Shown: positions 33,583-55,067, counted from the first letter of the stretch. The stretch: DNA of 64,000 nucleotides from Branchiostoma floridae (GCF_000003815.2 NC_049996.1:3083545-3147544); one strand, 5' to 3'. The notes: a model not told the origin generated them from the letters alone. Translations and numbers: made by a program.

Positions 33583-34821
33583 TGCCTTAGGGAAGGACCC
33601 TTACATTTACGTGGTTAATGTTTTCTTCTCCCTAACTCTCTCATTTCATGATATTCATTATGCTAACACTACTACATAAAAAATCATGGTGACAATCCCT
33701 CAGCCCCTTCTTGAGTTATTTTTTCCAAAGAGTCTTAAACCAAATCGGTCACTGCAGTTCCAAAAAAGACGTCAGGGGGCCCAAACCTACACCACTTACT
33801 CTCTGCCTTAAACTTAGAATATATATGGCCTCCTTAACTTAAGTCAATATTGACCATGGTAAAATCCTTATTGATATCAGCCCTAGTATGACTGTGGCCA
33901 AGCAGTCCTATACCAGAATGACAGTCTGCCACATAGGGCACATGGAGCTTTAAAGAATGTACCACTAAAAGATTACAACCATGTCCAGGACACTAGATAT
34001 CAAAAGCACTAGTTTCCACTGCAGTACCTTAGTGAGCAGTTAGGGGCCCACATCAAACTTAACGTTTGTTTGCCTTATCCATATGCAACTATCATGGTTA
34101 TTCTGAAAATTCATTCCCACAACAATTGGTGTATATGGTAGTGACTATCACTGCTTCTATAGCCCTTGGGCCACACAGCTCTGCAAGTACTATGGCAAGT
34201 ACTAGTCCACAGGTAGTTGTGCATGCTCAACTATAGGTATGCTTTTTCCCAAATGCAGAATGCTATAAACACAATGCACCATTATCAAAGTGTTGACTTT
34301 GTGTGGAAGTTTAATACCATGGTAAAATCAAATGCAGTCTTTTGCAGGATTTTGAGACCACTTTATTGGTAGGATATTAGCGATGATTTTTTGCAATTAT
34401 ATTTGAAATAGTCTGTATTCATAAACTTTCATTATGATACAATGTATCAAGTTTTGAATTCTAAAGTGAAACATTCTGGCATGTATGATACACATTCTTT
34501 GATACAAAACTAAGTGTTGTGTATGATATAGTTTTAAAAGGTAGATAATAGGGTTAAGTGCTGAATATTTGTGATGATAATGTTTGAATATCAAATGATA
34601 ATCAAGTGGTGACGCACACATATCATGTACACATTTTATTTATCACCTGAAGATGCCTTAAGACCAAAATTTTGCGATTTTATGCAGAACTTTTTCAGTC
34701 AAAATGCTGCTACGAATAAATGGATGGAAAGAATTACTTTGCAAATAGTTCTGCAAAACACCTATAGAATACAAAGTTTGCTTCTCAACTGCATAATCAT
34801 TCTTGACAATCAATATCTCTT
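33583..34821. other. DNAJC22 3' flank with dispersed repeat copy, no further gene seen
   Basis: 33640-34080 holds fragments of the 1-985 repeat family ('aaaaaatcatggtgacaatc', 'cttcttgagttatttt'). 34150-34180 has the 'agcccttgggccacac' block, found inverted at 21958 and 30297. The remainder is AT-rich; part is presumably DNAJC22 3' UTR, whose end I cannot place. Confidence 0.45.
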
Positions 34822-35176
34822 GAATTTAGGCCATGTTTATTTGATTATATGGATGACATCCTCTTAAAGCCTCAAAACTGATGCAAGTTTGGCAAAAAAA
34901 AGGTGCCTCAGTTCTGAAATCTAAGTGGTCAGAAAGGTTGAACAAATGACTCAACACACAGAGTATAGAATAACGAAACACATATTCTTTATCCTCTTTC
35001 ACTTTGGCATTGACATTAATGTATTCTATTATACGAAATTCGTTTTTAATTTGCAGCTCGTTATGGCTTGTCTTGCAGCTGCTTTGTACAATTTGCAGTT
35101 TTTATGATTTTTTTTTAACAGATGATTACTTATGTGCAGTGTCATCCATAAAATCAAATTAACATTGCCTTTTTAG
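34822..35176. mobile_element. TIR element, about 355 bp
   Basis: Left 'aggccatgtttatttgatta', 'tatggatgacatcc' and right 'gtgtcatccataaaatcaaa', 'ttaacattgcct' are inverted repeats. Related ends occur at 19640, 39210-39250, 15700, 53766 and 54805. Confidence 0.65.
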
Positions 35177-36816
35177 GATGAGGTAATAAGGACAGTATAT
35201 AACTGGCTAAGCACTAGGTACTTTTATTATCTTAAGCACAGAATTTTCCGAGTTTAAGGGACACCATGTTTCAATCCATATATTTCAGCTTTTATCGTAG
35301 GTATATCTTTTGGGAATACTTTTAAATATTTCCCTTCAACCAAGGTATTTATTGACATAGACATAACGTTACGGATTTAGATGTTTGCGAGTAATTATGA
35401 ATTTCTAATTTACACATTTGAATTGATTGTTTGCATCTGATTTTTAAAAGATTAATGATGTAGAAATGAATGGAATTTGGAATATAATGTGGTTTTTATC
35501 AATATTATTTCCCTTTTAAGTGTGAGATGTACAAAATCGTACCATTTGAGATTACTTTCATTTATTTTCCTTGAGAAATGTCATAGTTTTCTAGTGTTAT
35601 TGCAAAAGTTGTATTTTGTTTCCCATGAGCCTTTGCTTTTGCAAATGGCAATATTGTGGTAACGAGATTTTCAATATGTAAAAGAAGTACTCTATTTTGT
35701 TGTTTTAAATTAAAACATTAAATGGTGAAACATACTCAACTTGTGGTGTGTCATTTGTTGAAAGCAATGTAGTAAGATTCAAGCAAAGATACTATGAACT
35801 AGAGTTCCTCGAACACATATCTTCGCCAAATAAACCATTTCTATGGAAGATCGTTCTTCTTGAATGATTAATGTGTATACGTCCATATGTTATCTAGTCA
35901 CATGTAGTGGTTGGTTGGATTATGAACATTGTGAGTAGATTAGTCTATTCTGTTGGTGTACATAATGCAGCAAATTTTTGGCGATGTGAATGAATGTCTT
36001 TGCATAATCAGAACAATTTGTACAATGAGGTTACTGTTCTATTTTGTGTTGTCATAATTACTTTCGGAGAGCTGGTTATGTTTTGGGTAGCGTTCGTATG
36101 TATGTATGTATGTATGTATGTATGTAGAAACCAGCAAATTGAAGACCGGTTGAATGGATTGTAGTGATATTTGGTATGTGGGTAGGTCTTGGAAACCTGG
36201 AAACCACAGGAACACGCCGATAATTGCATTCGTCACTCACCAAACCCCGGCCACTGTTGGTCCTTCCAATTTACGGACCTTTTTAACTCACCAAGGGTCA
36301 TCTAAGGGTCATAAGTAAGGATTGCTACGACCCCCGCCTTGGTGAACGTTTCTTTCAATCTCATGAAAATAGAAAGTAAAGTTTTGCAGTCGCGAGTTAA
36401 GTCAGAGGTATTTTACAGAGTCCAAGGTTATGATTTCTGCGACTGTCCGATGACAGCCGCCTGTCACCTTTGGCGATTTGTATTTCTCGCAATGATGTCA
36501 GTTCTTTCTAGCCGACCTTTCCCTTACAACATGACATCTCTGTTAAGAGTTGAGGAACGCGTGGATAATTGACGGTGACCCTTTTGACCTAAGTGCTGTT
36601 CTGCAACATGTTGGGTTTGTCTTGTCCCAGCACTTCAGTTTATTTATTTTACCAGCAGTAACACTCAGGTACATAACAACCTGTTTTTCAGGCAATGCTG
36701 GGTAAACAAAATACAATTTAAAACTTTGCAATATTACAATAACACATACAATAGTGCATAACCACAAAAACGACATATCAAAACTCACAATTTCACTTGT
36801 CATTTCCATCTAGACC
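35177..36816. other. Noncoding AT-rich stretch
   Basis: A TATG microsatellite (36098-36126) sits in a repeat block related to 27880-27920 ('ttgtagtgatatttggtatg'). 35795-35830 has the inverted repeat terminus 'aactagagttcctcg'. ORFs at 36339-36572 and 36543-36809 have no recognisable content. Confidence 0.45.
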
Positions 36817-37090
36817 TCACAGTTCCTTGATAAACTTAACCAGTCCCAGAGTCTTGCGGTGCTTCAGTGACAGTTTGTTCCACAGTTGGGGGCCAAAAGA
36901 TTTTAAGCTTCCCTCGTAGCACTTCAGGCTTGCTACGGGACAGTTCAACTAGTGAGGGTCCCAGTCAGCGAACATTTTAACAGCCGTGCGGGTGCGAGCT
37001 CTTATAGTTGGTGGTGACTTCCACCTGAACATTTCAGATATGTACAAAGGGGCTTTTCCTCGTACAGCATTGAAAACTGTGGCCAGACTG
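36817..37090 (-). pseudogene. LINE reverse transcriptase C-terminal fragment
   Basis: Read on the minus strand, one frame gives AVRGKAPLYISEMF, then an internal TAG, then GSLKSFGPQLWNKLSLKHRK and LVKFIKEL before TGA. This is the standard tail of jockey/CR1-like RTs ('FGPxLWNxLPxxLR'). The internal stop and short length show it is dead. Confidence 0.7.
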
Positions 37091-37239
37091 ATTTTTTTCC
37101 GCCCGATTTTTCCGCCCGCTCCCTTGACCTACTTCTTCTCTATTTTTAGACATCTATGGGTCGATTCAAGTCCTTTCAGGTGACTCCGTCACAAGTATTT
37201 TTCAACCGTTATAGAAGTTTCCCTAAGTAATTATATTGA

Positions 37240-37990
37240 ATACAGAGTGATTTATATAATTTGCATCTCATTATGTTGATAATCATCCAAAGTACCTACA
37301 TACCAAAAACAAAAAATATCCATCAATCCCCTCAGGAGTTATCCATCTAAAAAGTTACGAAATATAAGACCCACTGCAATTCCAAACAAGCTGCTAGGGG
37401 GCCCAAAATTAGACCATTGACTCCTAGTACCAACAGCTATCCACCAGTAAAAAATCATGAACCTGGCACTTCTGGAAAATTTAGGCGCAAACTTTGATGC
37501 TCACTTGCAGTACCAAAACAATTTGCCAGGAGGCCCATTATCGAACTTGACCTTCCTTTCTGTGTCCCCTACCTATCAACCAAATATCATTAGCATCCAT
37601 CAAGAACATCTCGAGTTATCTTGCATACAGACAAACGCACTTACATACAAAGCCAGCTACAGCACCATAGGTTAAAGGTAGCTAAACCATTCTCGCACAT
37701 GACAATCCTTTGCACAACCGCTACAGACCTGCCAAATATCGTGGAAATCGCCCAGCTACATTTTGACTTATGCTTCCCGAAAAAACACCCAAAAAAATAC
37801 CAAGCTCGCTAATGTACCATAGGAAAACGCCAGGTAACCCATTTTCGAACTAGGCATGCCTTTTAACAACCGCTACACACCTGCAAAAAATAAAAAAGTT
37901 CCATCCACAATTTCTCGAGTTATATCCTGTTGACCTACATACAGACCCAAGTCGGCAAAAACATAATCTTCTTGGCGAAGCTAAAAATAA
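37240..37990. repeat. Dispersed AT-rich repeat copy
   Basis: Recurrent blocks 'cctacataccaaaaac', 'aggagttatcc', 'gctagggggcccaaaat' and 'tctcgagttat', then 'cttggcgaagctaa'. Same family as 1-985. The ORFs inside are fortuitous. Confidence 0.6.
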
Positions 37991-38278
37991 CATAGAAACA
38001 TCTATAATAAGAGCTATCTGCCATTGAACAATACAGTTTTCAATTTTTGTTCTATCACGTACATTTTTGTTCTATTTTGTAATCTACTTAACTACATTCT
38101 ATGACATTTATTAAGTTTATTTGCAAGTTCTTGCCCGAGGGCTAATTGCAACATGAAGCATTATACAGAAGATATAGTAAACATACATAAGATAAAGTAA
38201 TTTGGTGTAGATAACAATGGTGACAAGTGTAAACAAGTGACTATTCTATCAATGATATTGACTGCTGAGAACTACAAT

Positions 38279-39006
38279 CTACGCATTTGGGGTTTGACTT
38301 CTTTTCTTGAAGCAGTGGAAGACTAAGTACCCCACTTTTTCTATGATGAGTGGGTTATGTGACGTCAACAGCTTTATAGTTTTGTTTTCGTCGGTAAGCG
38401 TTTGGAAATTTTTGTGTGTTTTGCGAACCTCTTCAAATAACTCCATTCTTTCCTGGTCATTGGAGAGGCAGTTAGAAATAAAATGTATTTCGTCTTCCAC
38501 CGGTTTTGCAATACAATGGGTACAAGTTCTTTCGCCCACAGGTAGCTTTTTGTACTGCCCTCTCTCAATTTCAAGGGGGTGGGCGCTAATTCTAAGTTTG
38601 CACATTGCCGATCTGACCTCGAAATTAACTAGTGACGTTAAATAAGTTTCCATTGAGTATCCCTTCTTTAGTTTCTTAAAGAATCTTAACTTACCATTAT
38701 CTATAGATAGTCTATGAGAAAATGCCTGGATATATATATCTTCCAACCTTTTTCTTAACGATGTACATATATGCTTGTTGTCTAACTGTGAGTACGTAGA
38801 GTTCCATAGGAAAGAGTAACCAGTATTGTCTAGAATTTCCTTTACGTGTTGTGACCAGCATTTCTTACGGCTGTTACTCGGTATAAATTGCTGACAGAGT
38901 AAAGCGTCTACTTGTAAGGGATGTGTTGAGATGTCCAACTGTTTGAGACGTAGCCAGTACTTAACTGTACGCATGGATATGTCTATGTCTATTGGGTACA
39001 TTCCAA
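38279..39006 (-). pseudogene. C-terminal fragment of a retrotransposon polyprotein (Zn-knuckle tail)
   Basis: A 240-aa frame with LRISAHPLEIERGQYKKLP followed by CTHC-x8-DEIHFISNC, a zinc-finger-like tail frequent at the C-terminus of LINE reverse transcriptases in invertebrates. The start (ELGMYPIDIDISMRTVKYW) also resembles that conserved tail region. The frame closes with a stop upstream, so the RT core is missing. Assignment is by recalled family pattern. A host gene exon is less likely given length and repeat context. Confidence 0.6.
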
Positions 39007-41027
39007 GCTCTGCTCTACTTAGTTAGCTATGTTACTTGAATTTATGTATCCGTTTCCCAATATTCTTTTCTTTTTAATTTAATTTATGTATCCGTTTCCC
39101 AAGATTCTTTTCTTTTTAATTTACGCATATATTTGCTCATTTTGTAGCTGCTTAGTTTGATTTACAGCATGGTCGAAAACATTTTTTTTTAACGGATAAA
39201 ATTGATGCCCGCGTTGATGTCATCCACATAATCGTATAAACATGGCCTTAATGGCCTTGCATTGGATGATTTCACCCAACAAGATCATGACCTAGAGGTC
39301 AATGCTGTAGCGAATGGTGGAAAAGTACCAGTGACAGTTAATGATGAAGATTTGCCATTTTTTAAAATTTCAAATCTAGTCTCTCCAACAGCTTTTAACC
39401 GTCTTTAAACAGTCTTTATCGTTTCACAATAGTTTCTTGCCCATTTCAGGGAATCTGAGTTTGCTAGACCGATCCTATAGCCCCGCCCACCAGAATTAAT
39501 TAAAAACAGACAGACGAAGAGTCACTCACTCATTGGCCGAAACGCTAACTGGCATTCTCTCATTGGTTGAACTGTTAATTGTGATTGACAGCAGTATCGG
39601 TCTATACCAAACCGCGAATTTTGTTGCATGTGTACAGCCGGAAAAGCCTTGTACGTGACAAGGTCAAGAAAACATCCGTCGAATACAATCTCAGAGCTTC
39701 AAAGACAACTTTACCGCCACAAATCTAACCACTCTAGTGTTACCAAACACACAGAAGGATTTAATTCTGGGGAAATCCCACTTGTCGAACTTGAAATCAA
39801 ATTCTTTCAATCAACTTTAGGAAGTCCCTAGGAATCATATTTGGTACACGCTTGCTGAAGACAAGCAAAGACATTTTCAATCTTTTATGTGAAGTTTCGA
39901 CTCCGTAACTACATACGTTAGGCCAATAAATGTACAAACGTATATGTTTCCGTAGCGGTTTACAAAAAAAAGAATGCATTGTTACAGTAACATATTTGAA
40001 CGATTAACTTGTACATTATGTCAGTGCACCATTTACATGGCGGACGTCCATATTCCTGTAGTCATAAACTTTACTTTAGAATAAACTGAATTTTAATGTT
40101 ATTGTATTGGTTGATTTATCATTCGTTCATTCATTTATTCATCGCAATACAATCGATTTGAAAGACCTACACCTACCTACCTACCTACCTAGTCCCTTGA
40201 CCTCCAGGTCGTTGGGGGGACAAGGTAGACATGAAGATCGAGACCTACAAACAGTTGCAAAAACATGATACTCGAGCAGATGTGGCAGTTTGTTCGTTGT
40301 TTTTGTTTTGTACTATTTTTCTTTTTTACAGCGTAACACAAACTGTAACTGTAACTTTAAAAAGCACTCCCTTCAAAAACGACATAACACGGTAAACCCC
40401 GTCTGTTACATTTGCTTGAAGATTAACAAAAACATGCGTTACAGCCTGAACCGTACATCTGCTTGGAGATCATCTATCGCGCAGCTGGTTGGTTATCTAC
40501 AGGGGGTTGTCCGCACTTGCCTCACGTGTCAGTGCGAGAGGAAAGAATACCCGCGTCCTGGGACATGTTTAATTTCCTAGAATCCACATCAATCAACGCA
40601 GCCTCCCTTAATTTCCTTACAAGACCAAATATCAACAGGGAAGGTTCATTTTACAGATGTCATGGGATGCAAACAGGTGTAAGCGCCACTCCTGCACCTG
40701 TTGAGGAATATATAACGGATGGTCCCTGAGGACTGGAGTTACCAAAAGTAGTTCCAAGCCCCAGAGATAGGAAACACGCGTTGCTTCCACTATCAGGAAA
40801 GGAAAGAGGGGAAATTTAATGTCCAGACGCTTGGCGTTCTAGACGTTTGCCGCCCCTACTGGATACTTGTCGGGCCTTTTGACGGCATTTTTGACCGTTT
40901 CCTGCAAAAACACAACCACTGGGATTTGAGAGAAAACCCAACTGGCACGATTTGTGTGGTGCGCACAGTTCAACATTTTAACAGCTCTCTGTCTGGATTC
41001 GTTGTGAACAACCTAGGACTAGCAAAG
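39007..41027. other. Noncoding stretch upstream of the C1q gene
   Basis: 39205-39250 carries the inverted terminus of the 34822 family ('gatgtcatccacataatcgt'). Two near-identical 45-bp copies lie at 39040-39120 ('tttatgtatccgtttcccaa'). An ACCT repeat lies at about 40168-40190. ORFs at 39628-39831 and 40290-40729 show no family content. 40706-40713 (aatatata) is the only TATA-like site at a sensible distance from the C1q start. Confidence 0.45.
40706..40713 (+). promoter_or_regulatory. Possible TATA box of the C1q gene
   Basis: The motif aatatataac lies about 320 nt before the start codon in GC-richer sequence. This is inference only; no initiator was confirmed. Confidence 0.2.
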
Positions 41028-49587
<8,560 letters not shown>

Positions 49588-49627
49588 CCACTGCCCCCCT
49601 CCCCCACCGTTTTATATGATGTGCCTG

Positions 49628-49658
49628 AATAAATGACTAACTGTACTCTCTGAATAAA
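49628..49658 (+). terminator. Polyadenylation signals of the C1q gene
   Basis: AATAAA at 49628-49633 and again at 49653-49658, 41 and 66 nt after the stop. The distance implies a very short 3' UTR. Confidence 0.6.
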
Positions 49659-49675
49659 AATAAAAGTAGCCTTTA

Positions 49676-50030
49676 CTCTACTCTACTCTACTCTACTTTG
49701 CGTAACTCTGCTCTACTATACAGTAGTACTCTACCCAACCGTCTACTCTACTTTGCTCTGCTCTGCTCTGCTCTGCTCTGCTCTACTCTACTCTACTCTG
49801 CTCTACTCTACTCTACTCTACTCTACTCTACTCTACTCTACTCTACTCTACTCTACTCTACTCTACTCTACTCTACTCTACTCTACTCTACTCTACTCTA
49901 CCCTACCCTACTCTACTCTACTCTACCCTAATCTAATCTACTCTACTCTACTCTACTCTACTCTACTCTACTCTACTCTACTCTACTCTACTCTACTCTA
50001 CTCTACTCTACTCTACTCTACTCTACTTTT
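49676..50030. repeat. (TACTC)n pentanucleotide microsatellite, about 350 bp
   Basis: A near-perfect ACTCT/TACTC repeat with some TGCTC variants at 49752-49780 and single CCCTA or TAATC variants. It opens all three frames and makes spurious proteins. It starts about 20 nt after the second C1q poly(A) signal. Confidence 0.95.
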
Positions 50031-51930
50031 ACACTTTCACTGACTTTCTCTTCCCATATGTGCCTCAAATAAAGAAGTAACTAATTAATATTTTCTACCT
50101 CTAATTCATAGTATTGAACTATAGCTTAAAGCTCACTTTGTACAGAAGAAAGAAAAAGTTGTAGTTTAGATTGTTTTAGAAGAAAGCAAAGTTGGGCGGT
50201 GCCATTTTTTTAAGCTCACCAAATTTGAAAGTCATACCTGCCGTCATTTAGTGAAGTGAAAAGCTGTGTTATATTTGATTTAATATCATAGCATCTTTAC
50301 TTACAAAAATGCATTTTAATGGGCATATACAACTAGGTATATTCTATCTATTAAGTGATATTTGAAATATTGGCCGATAGAAATTAGATGCCGATAAAAA
50401 TGGAACCATTTGGGGCCGATAGAATGATGAAAGGCAATAATGATTTCGTAAATAAGTCTGACTTGAATGTATTATCTGTGAGTTGATAAAAAGTATGTTA
50501 CCGTAAAAGTTCTTGAGAAACATTATGTGTTCGAAAGGGTCAGTCATTGTACATGTAGCGCCTAATAAAACCATTTGGTGCCTCTATTATTACCGCCTGT
50601 TTTGTTGGTCTCATTTCTTGCACAAAGCGCGTATGTCATTGGTTGATTGAAGGGATGGATTTTCTTAGCCCACTTCTCGACTTCGTGCACTTCCACTACT
50701 GTTTACTAGGTGGTGTTATTGTATAGGCCATCTCGCAGCACATTGCTATTTGGTGCCTCACAAACAGTTAATGGGTACCGTGAAAAACATATTACCTTCT
50801 AAACTAGCAAAGGATTGATAAAACGGATATAATGCTGATTTACCAAGGAAAGCCGCCAGGAGGCCGAAAGTGGGATTCTGCATTCGTCGTCACACATTCA
50901 CACACACGCACACACACACACACACACACATACACACACGCACACACACACACGCACACGCACACACACACAAGCGTGCATACACCACGGATGTTTATCT
51001 AAGTTATATTCTAACTTACTTGCACACAGACACTCCCCTAGTTAAGGAGGTAATACGTACATATAATGTTATATACATTATAAGTATTCCACTGTCTCAG
51101 TATACAAGAAATCGAACCCAAAACGTTACAGTATAGAGTTAGCTTTTAGACTAGTTAGAGTAGACGCATTATATACTGTTGTACATTGTTCATTTGTCTC
51201 CTTTCGTGTTACCTTTTAACAATTAGCCCTCGGGCATGAATTTGCAATAAACTTTATGACTACATAGAAGAAGACAGTATGTCTAATTCACACTCAGGGG
51301 CAATTTGCCAACGTTTCATTAGCAGACGAGAGCCACTTGCTACTAATATCAATAATGAAAGAGAATTGAGTCACAAGGGATGTAAACCATTTTTCCAAGA
51401 AATCTGAACACATTAGATGTATTTTGTCTGCCCTATTGGGACCATATCGCTATAAATGAACCGTTAATTTGAACCACGATGTCGTCATTATTGTCAACTC
51501 ACGTACAGTTGTTTCAAACACGTTTGACATGCTTGTCTGATTATTTGGGTGAAAATTAGTGTCAGTTGATTTTTTCATCACGATTTTTCTGTAAGAATAT
51601 TTTCTGGAACTAAACAAGATAAAAAAAACGCTCCCCTGAGCAAGCTATCCATACCTACACCACTTCTTCCACACATCACCCCCCCCCCCCCCCAAAAAAA
51701 AAAAGGGTTTAAAAAATTTTAAAGGCGGGGGGGTTGGTGGGGGACTAAAGGGAGGCGCTAGGGGGGTTATTACTCAATTTGGCCTTAGTTTTCCCAACCA
51801 CTACCCACCTACCAAATAACATAAGGATCCACTGTTCACAGCTTCTCGAGGTATGCTCGAGTCAAGCACACAGACAGACACATGAAAACGGCACCCAAGA
51901 CATAACCATTGGCGAAGGGAATGACATTGT
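50031..51930. other. Intergenic stretch, no gene seen
   Basis: (CA)n at 50890-50970. 'gccctcgggcatgaatttgc' 'aataaact' at 51226-51255 recurs at 59944-59980 and inverted at 38128, a dispersed element end. Poly-C next to poly-A at 51678-51705. About 51740-51910 is a repeat fragment of the 1-985 family. Confidence 0.5.
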
Positions 51931-51942
51931 TTAGATTAGGAA

Positions 51943-52400
51943 ACCGGTACAGAAAATTCAGGTTCAGGTACGGTCCAGGTCTAGAGGATCAGGTCCAGGT
52001 CCGGACCTGAACCTGGACCTAATATCATATATGAAAACTTGTGAATGGGCGATACTCAAAGGGATGTCCCATTTTGCTACAAAGGATTCTGTCTGGTGGA
52101 GTATCCGACGTCCATTGGCATTGGTGTTTAAAATCCTATCTTCATGTAAACAACATTAACTGTATCAAACCGAGTTTGACTGTAGCAGCCTGGTAAAATG
52201 ACTATCAACTCTCCCCTCCTTAGCTCTTGTTCTTTTCTTGGACCTGTAAGCCTCAAAACACTTGAACTACTGTTAGTATAATCTATTCATTTTTTAATCG
52301 GTCCAACATCCAGTCTAATGATTTTTTTTCAGGTCCTGTTTTTCTGGACCGGTCCAAAAAGAAGAAAAAAACGGTTTTGTACTGGTACGCTGTGCTGGTA
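51943..52400. repeat. Dispersed element with 'caggtccagg' palindromic ends
   Basis: Starts 'accggtacagaaaattcagg', then a clustered 'ggtccaggtc..ggacctgaacctggac' palindrome, and ends 'ggaccggtccaaaaag'. Copies: 58380-58625 (same start, then interrupted) and 60230-60715 (inverse orientation, ending 'ctgtacctaggcccaccc'). Confidence 0.6.
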
Positions 52401-53089
52401 CCTACGCCTAGATGGCTCTATAGCTGGCAGTGATACAACTTTGCTGAAAAAACCCTAATCATACCCATTCATCATTGTTCATGGGGGAATTTCTCAGTCT
52501 GCCGCCTGAATATAGACTCGCCAACGTGATTGACAGCTCAAAAGGACGACCTGTTGCGCATTTTGGCGCCATCCTGACAAGTTAATAAAGCTGTGTGCGA
52601 GAGGCAAGACAGAAGGTGACCAAAGAATCTCTCACCAAGTCGAAAGTAATCTCATTATTGATTAAATCAACTTTTCATTCCGCCCTCACTGACAACGTAT
52701 TCTCGTAGGCGGGAAGACTTCTATGGGACCGTACCATGTACGTATGTGACAGGGGACACCTTTGTAGCTCGTGTTCTTTCCTAAAGCTATTTCCTTTCAA
52801 TTTTAGTGATGTAAAGAAATCTCAAAATGTCAGCACACGCTACGGATGTGTTTGAAACAAGAGGCATCAAAAGAATATATCTATTTAGATCTTTTGTCCG
52901 AGAAGATTAGGTTTCATTAGCGTTTGTTAGCGGTGTTTGCGGTTTAGCAATGTAACACAAGAAGCCATGGATGAATCGCTGTGAGAAATTTTTACGTGGT
53001 TTGGTTTGGACACATCAAAGAAGTTATATTATATGCCTTCGGTGGCTTTTCTTGTAGTTTTTGTATCTCTTTATGTTGCTAAGGTGGGA

Positions 53090-53380
53090 TTGTATACATG
53101 TGGAGTAACTGCGGAGTGTTTGACTCAGACGTGTTCGAATCCTGTAGTCACCAGATGCCACCAATGTTGTGCCCTTGGGAAAGGCTTTCCTCACTTCAAC
53201 AAGATCCAACAAGGTGCAAAAATGGGTACCTGACTTCAATGTTAGGGAGGTAAAAGGCAGTGGAAGGAGAGGGATGGGCTCCACCTTCCAATACCATGTC
53301 TTAAACACAGTGGATAACAACCCACTGTCCCTTTATACGGCCTCAAAAAGGCTTTGGCACTACCTTTGTCTTGTTCACAC
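53090..53380 (+). mobile_element. tRNA-derived SINE, second family
   Basis: B box 'gtgttcgaatcctg' (about 53130-53143), followed by 'tgcccttgggaaaggctttc' 'ctcactt' and 'aaaaatgggtacctgacttc', a body common to animal tRNA-SINEs. The ORFs at 53006-53459 are by-products. Confidence 0.65.
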
Positions 53381-53439
53381 AAAAAATGCACACGAACCAA
53401 CGCCGCCATATCCACAGCAAATTCTTTGTCGTGAAATGT

Positions 53440-53765
53440 ACGTCTGTGCAATGACGTGACTGTAATACATTTCTATATACCAGGATCCCCTGTGGACCTG
53501 ACAATTACTTCGATGTATGCACACAGCCTGATATGTTGACAGCTACTAAAGGTGTTATGATTACTTTGTCAAACATAAATCACACAAAACAACCACTACA
53601 AATTCTTTTTCACAAAACATAGTACATCCGTTCGACGACGTGACCGTAATACATTTCTATATACCGGGCTCCCCTGTGGACCTGACAATTACTTCGATGT
53701 ATGCACACAGTCTAATGTGTTGACAGCTCCTATTAAAAGGTGCTATGATTACTTTGGCAAACGTA
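53440..53765 (+). repeat. Tandem duplication, about 185-bp unit
   Basis: Both units contain 'gtaatacatttctatatacc', 'tcccctgtggacctgacaat', 'tacttcgatgtatgcacaca' and 'gttgacagct'. First at about 53452-53580, second at about 53634-53760. Confidence 0.85.
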
Positions 53766-54203
53766 AAGGCCACAGCAAGTAAATTCTATGGATGTCATCT
53801 TCTTCAGACTCCAAATCGAATGCTAGGGCGCAAAAAAAGCAAGATGAGCAAGACATAAGATGATTAAGTTTTCAAAATAGAGACGATAAACATTGTGACA
53901 AGAATTGAAGTGACGAAACGTTGTATCACAGCCAACAAGCTTTGTATACGTAACTGTTATATAAAATAGATTGCAAAATGGCACTCGTGTGGTAGATTTT
54001 TGAAGCGACAAAACATTGTATCACAGCCAACAAGCTTTGTAAATGTAACTGTTATATCAAAATAATTGCACAATATGACAACAAGCTTTGTATATGTAAC
54101 TGTTATGTCAAAATGATTGCACAATATGACACTCGTGTGGTAGACTAGTATTGCTTCGCATACCAAGTTGGCAACTACATGTGCGCTCGTGCACTCTAGC
54201 TCA

Positions 54204-54393
54204 TACCCCCCTCACATTAGGCGACAATCGATCGGACGACGAGTCTGCGAGCTCTAAATTACGAGGAGACATGACCCTGACGGGAAGGGGGGACTCTGTC
54301 ATTTCTTCGTCGGCTGCAGGGTCATGCCTCCTCGTAATTTGGAGCTCGCAGACTCGTCGTCCGATCGATTTTCGCCTAATGTGAGGGGGGTAT
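54204..54393. mobile_element. Near-perfect palindromic MITE, 190 bp
   Basis: Arms of about 85 bp: 'tcacattaggcgacaatcga' 'tcggacgacgagtctgcgag' at the left and the complement at 54320-54385. The loop is around 54290. Very few mismatches, so it is young or hairpin-maintained. Confidence 0.85.
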
Positions 54394-54412
54394 AAGGGCG
54401 CGGTCATGTTTG

Positions 54413-54603
54413 GTCGTGCGATCGTCGTGCGATTTTGATGCCATACTCCGGATTTTTAAGCAGGCCGTGACATATTAAAGCAACCACAGACATGGATCCA
54501 AAACAGCATTTTGTGTACCAAGGCATTTGAACTTTGCAGGAGACGTACATTTCTGTCCTCCAAAATATACCCTAAGCTAGCTATCGTGCGACGATCGCAC
54601 GAC
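54413..54603. mobile_element. Second inverted-repeat insertion, 191 bp
   Basis: Left 'gtcgtgcgatcgtcgtgcga' and right 'tcgtgcgacgatcgcacgac' are inverted with three mismatches. It begins 20 bp after the preceding palindrome, so the two may be one composite. Confidence 0.65.
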
Positions 54604-54835
54604 CTATTTGACCGAGACCTAAGACTACCACACTTGATTAGATTCTACAACTACGAACTACACTCAAGTACTTTCACCACTATAATTATTATACTCAAGG
54701 CTACTACGATAATATCGCTTCAAGCAAAAAAAGCTATCATACGACATTGTTTCGACTTTTGAAATTGTTATTCCTTTTGAAACAGGAGAAAATAAATGCG
54801 TGCCGATGTCATCCATAAAATTTTGCTTTTCAAAT

Positions 54836-55067
54836 CAAGCAAGGCGCCGGTCCCCTCATTTCGGTAGATCTGTTCCAAGTAATGACGACTATCATATCAT
54901 ATTAATAACTTCCTCTCGTTACATTCAAACTAATGATGTATCACAAAGGCTTTGCGTCTGTCTCTGTGTCTTCTTATGAGTTTATTCATAATAAAATTAA
55001 GGCACGTCTTGGATCATAGTATTGCACAAATTTATAGTACTAATTGTGATATATTTTGAACATCTCC

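Larger units (their letters stand above)
53766..54835. mobile_element. Candidate TIR element with nested palindromes
   Basis: Outer inverted ends 'ggccacagcaagtaaattct' 'atggatgtcatc' (53766) and 'gatgtcatccataaaatttt' (about 54806) match the 34822 family. Inside are three diverged copies of 'aacaagctttgta..gtaactgttat' (53934-54110) and two palindromic insertions (54204-54393, 54413-54603). Confidence 0.5.

Noticed and set aside
49698-50043. Repetitive Leu-Tyr-Ser ORFs
   Set aside because: They are translations of the TACTC microsatellite.
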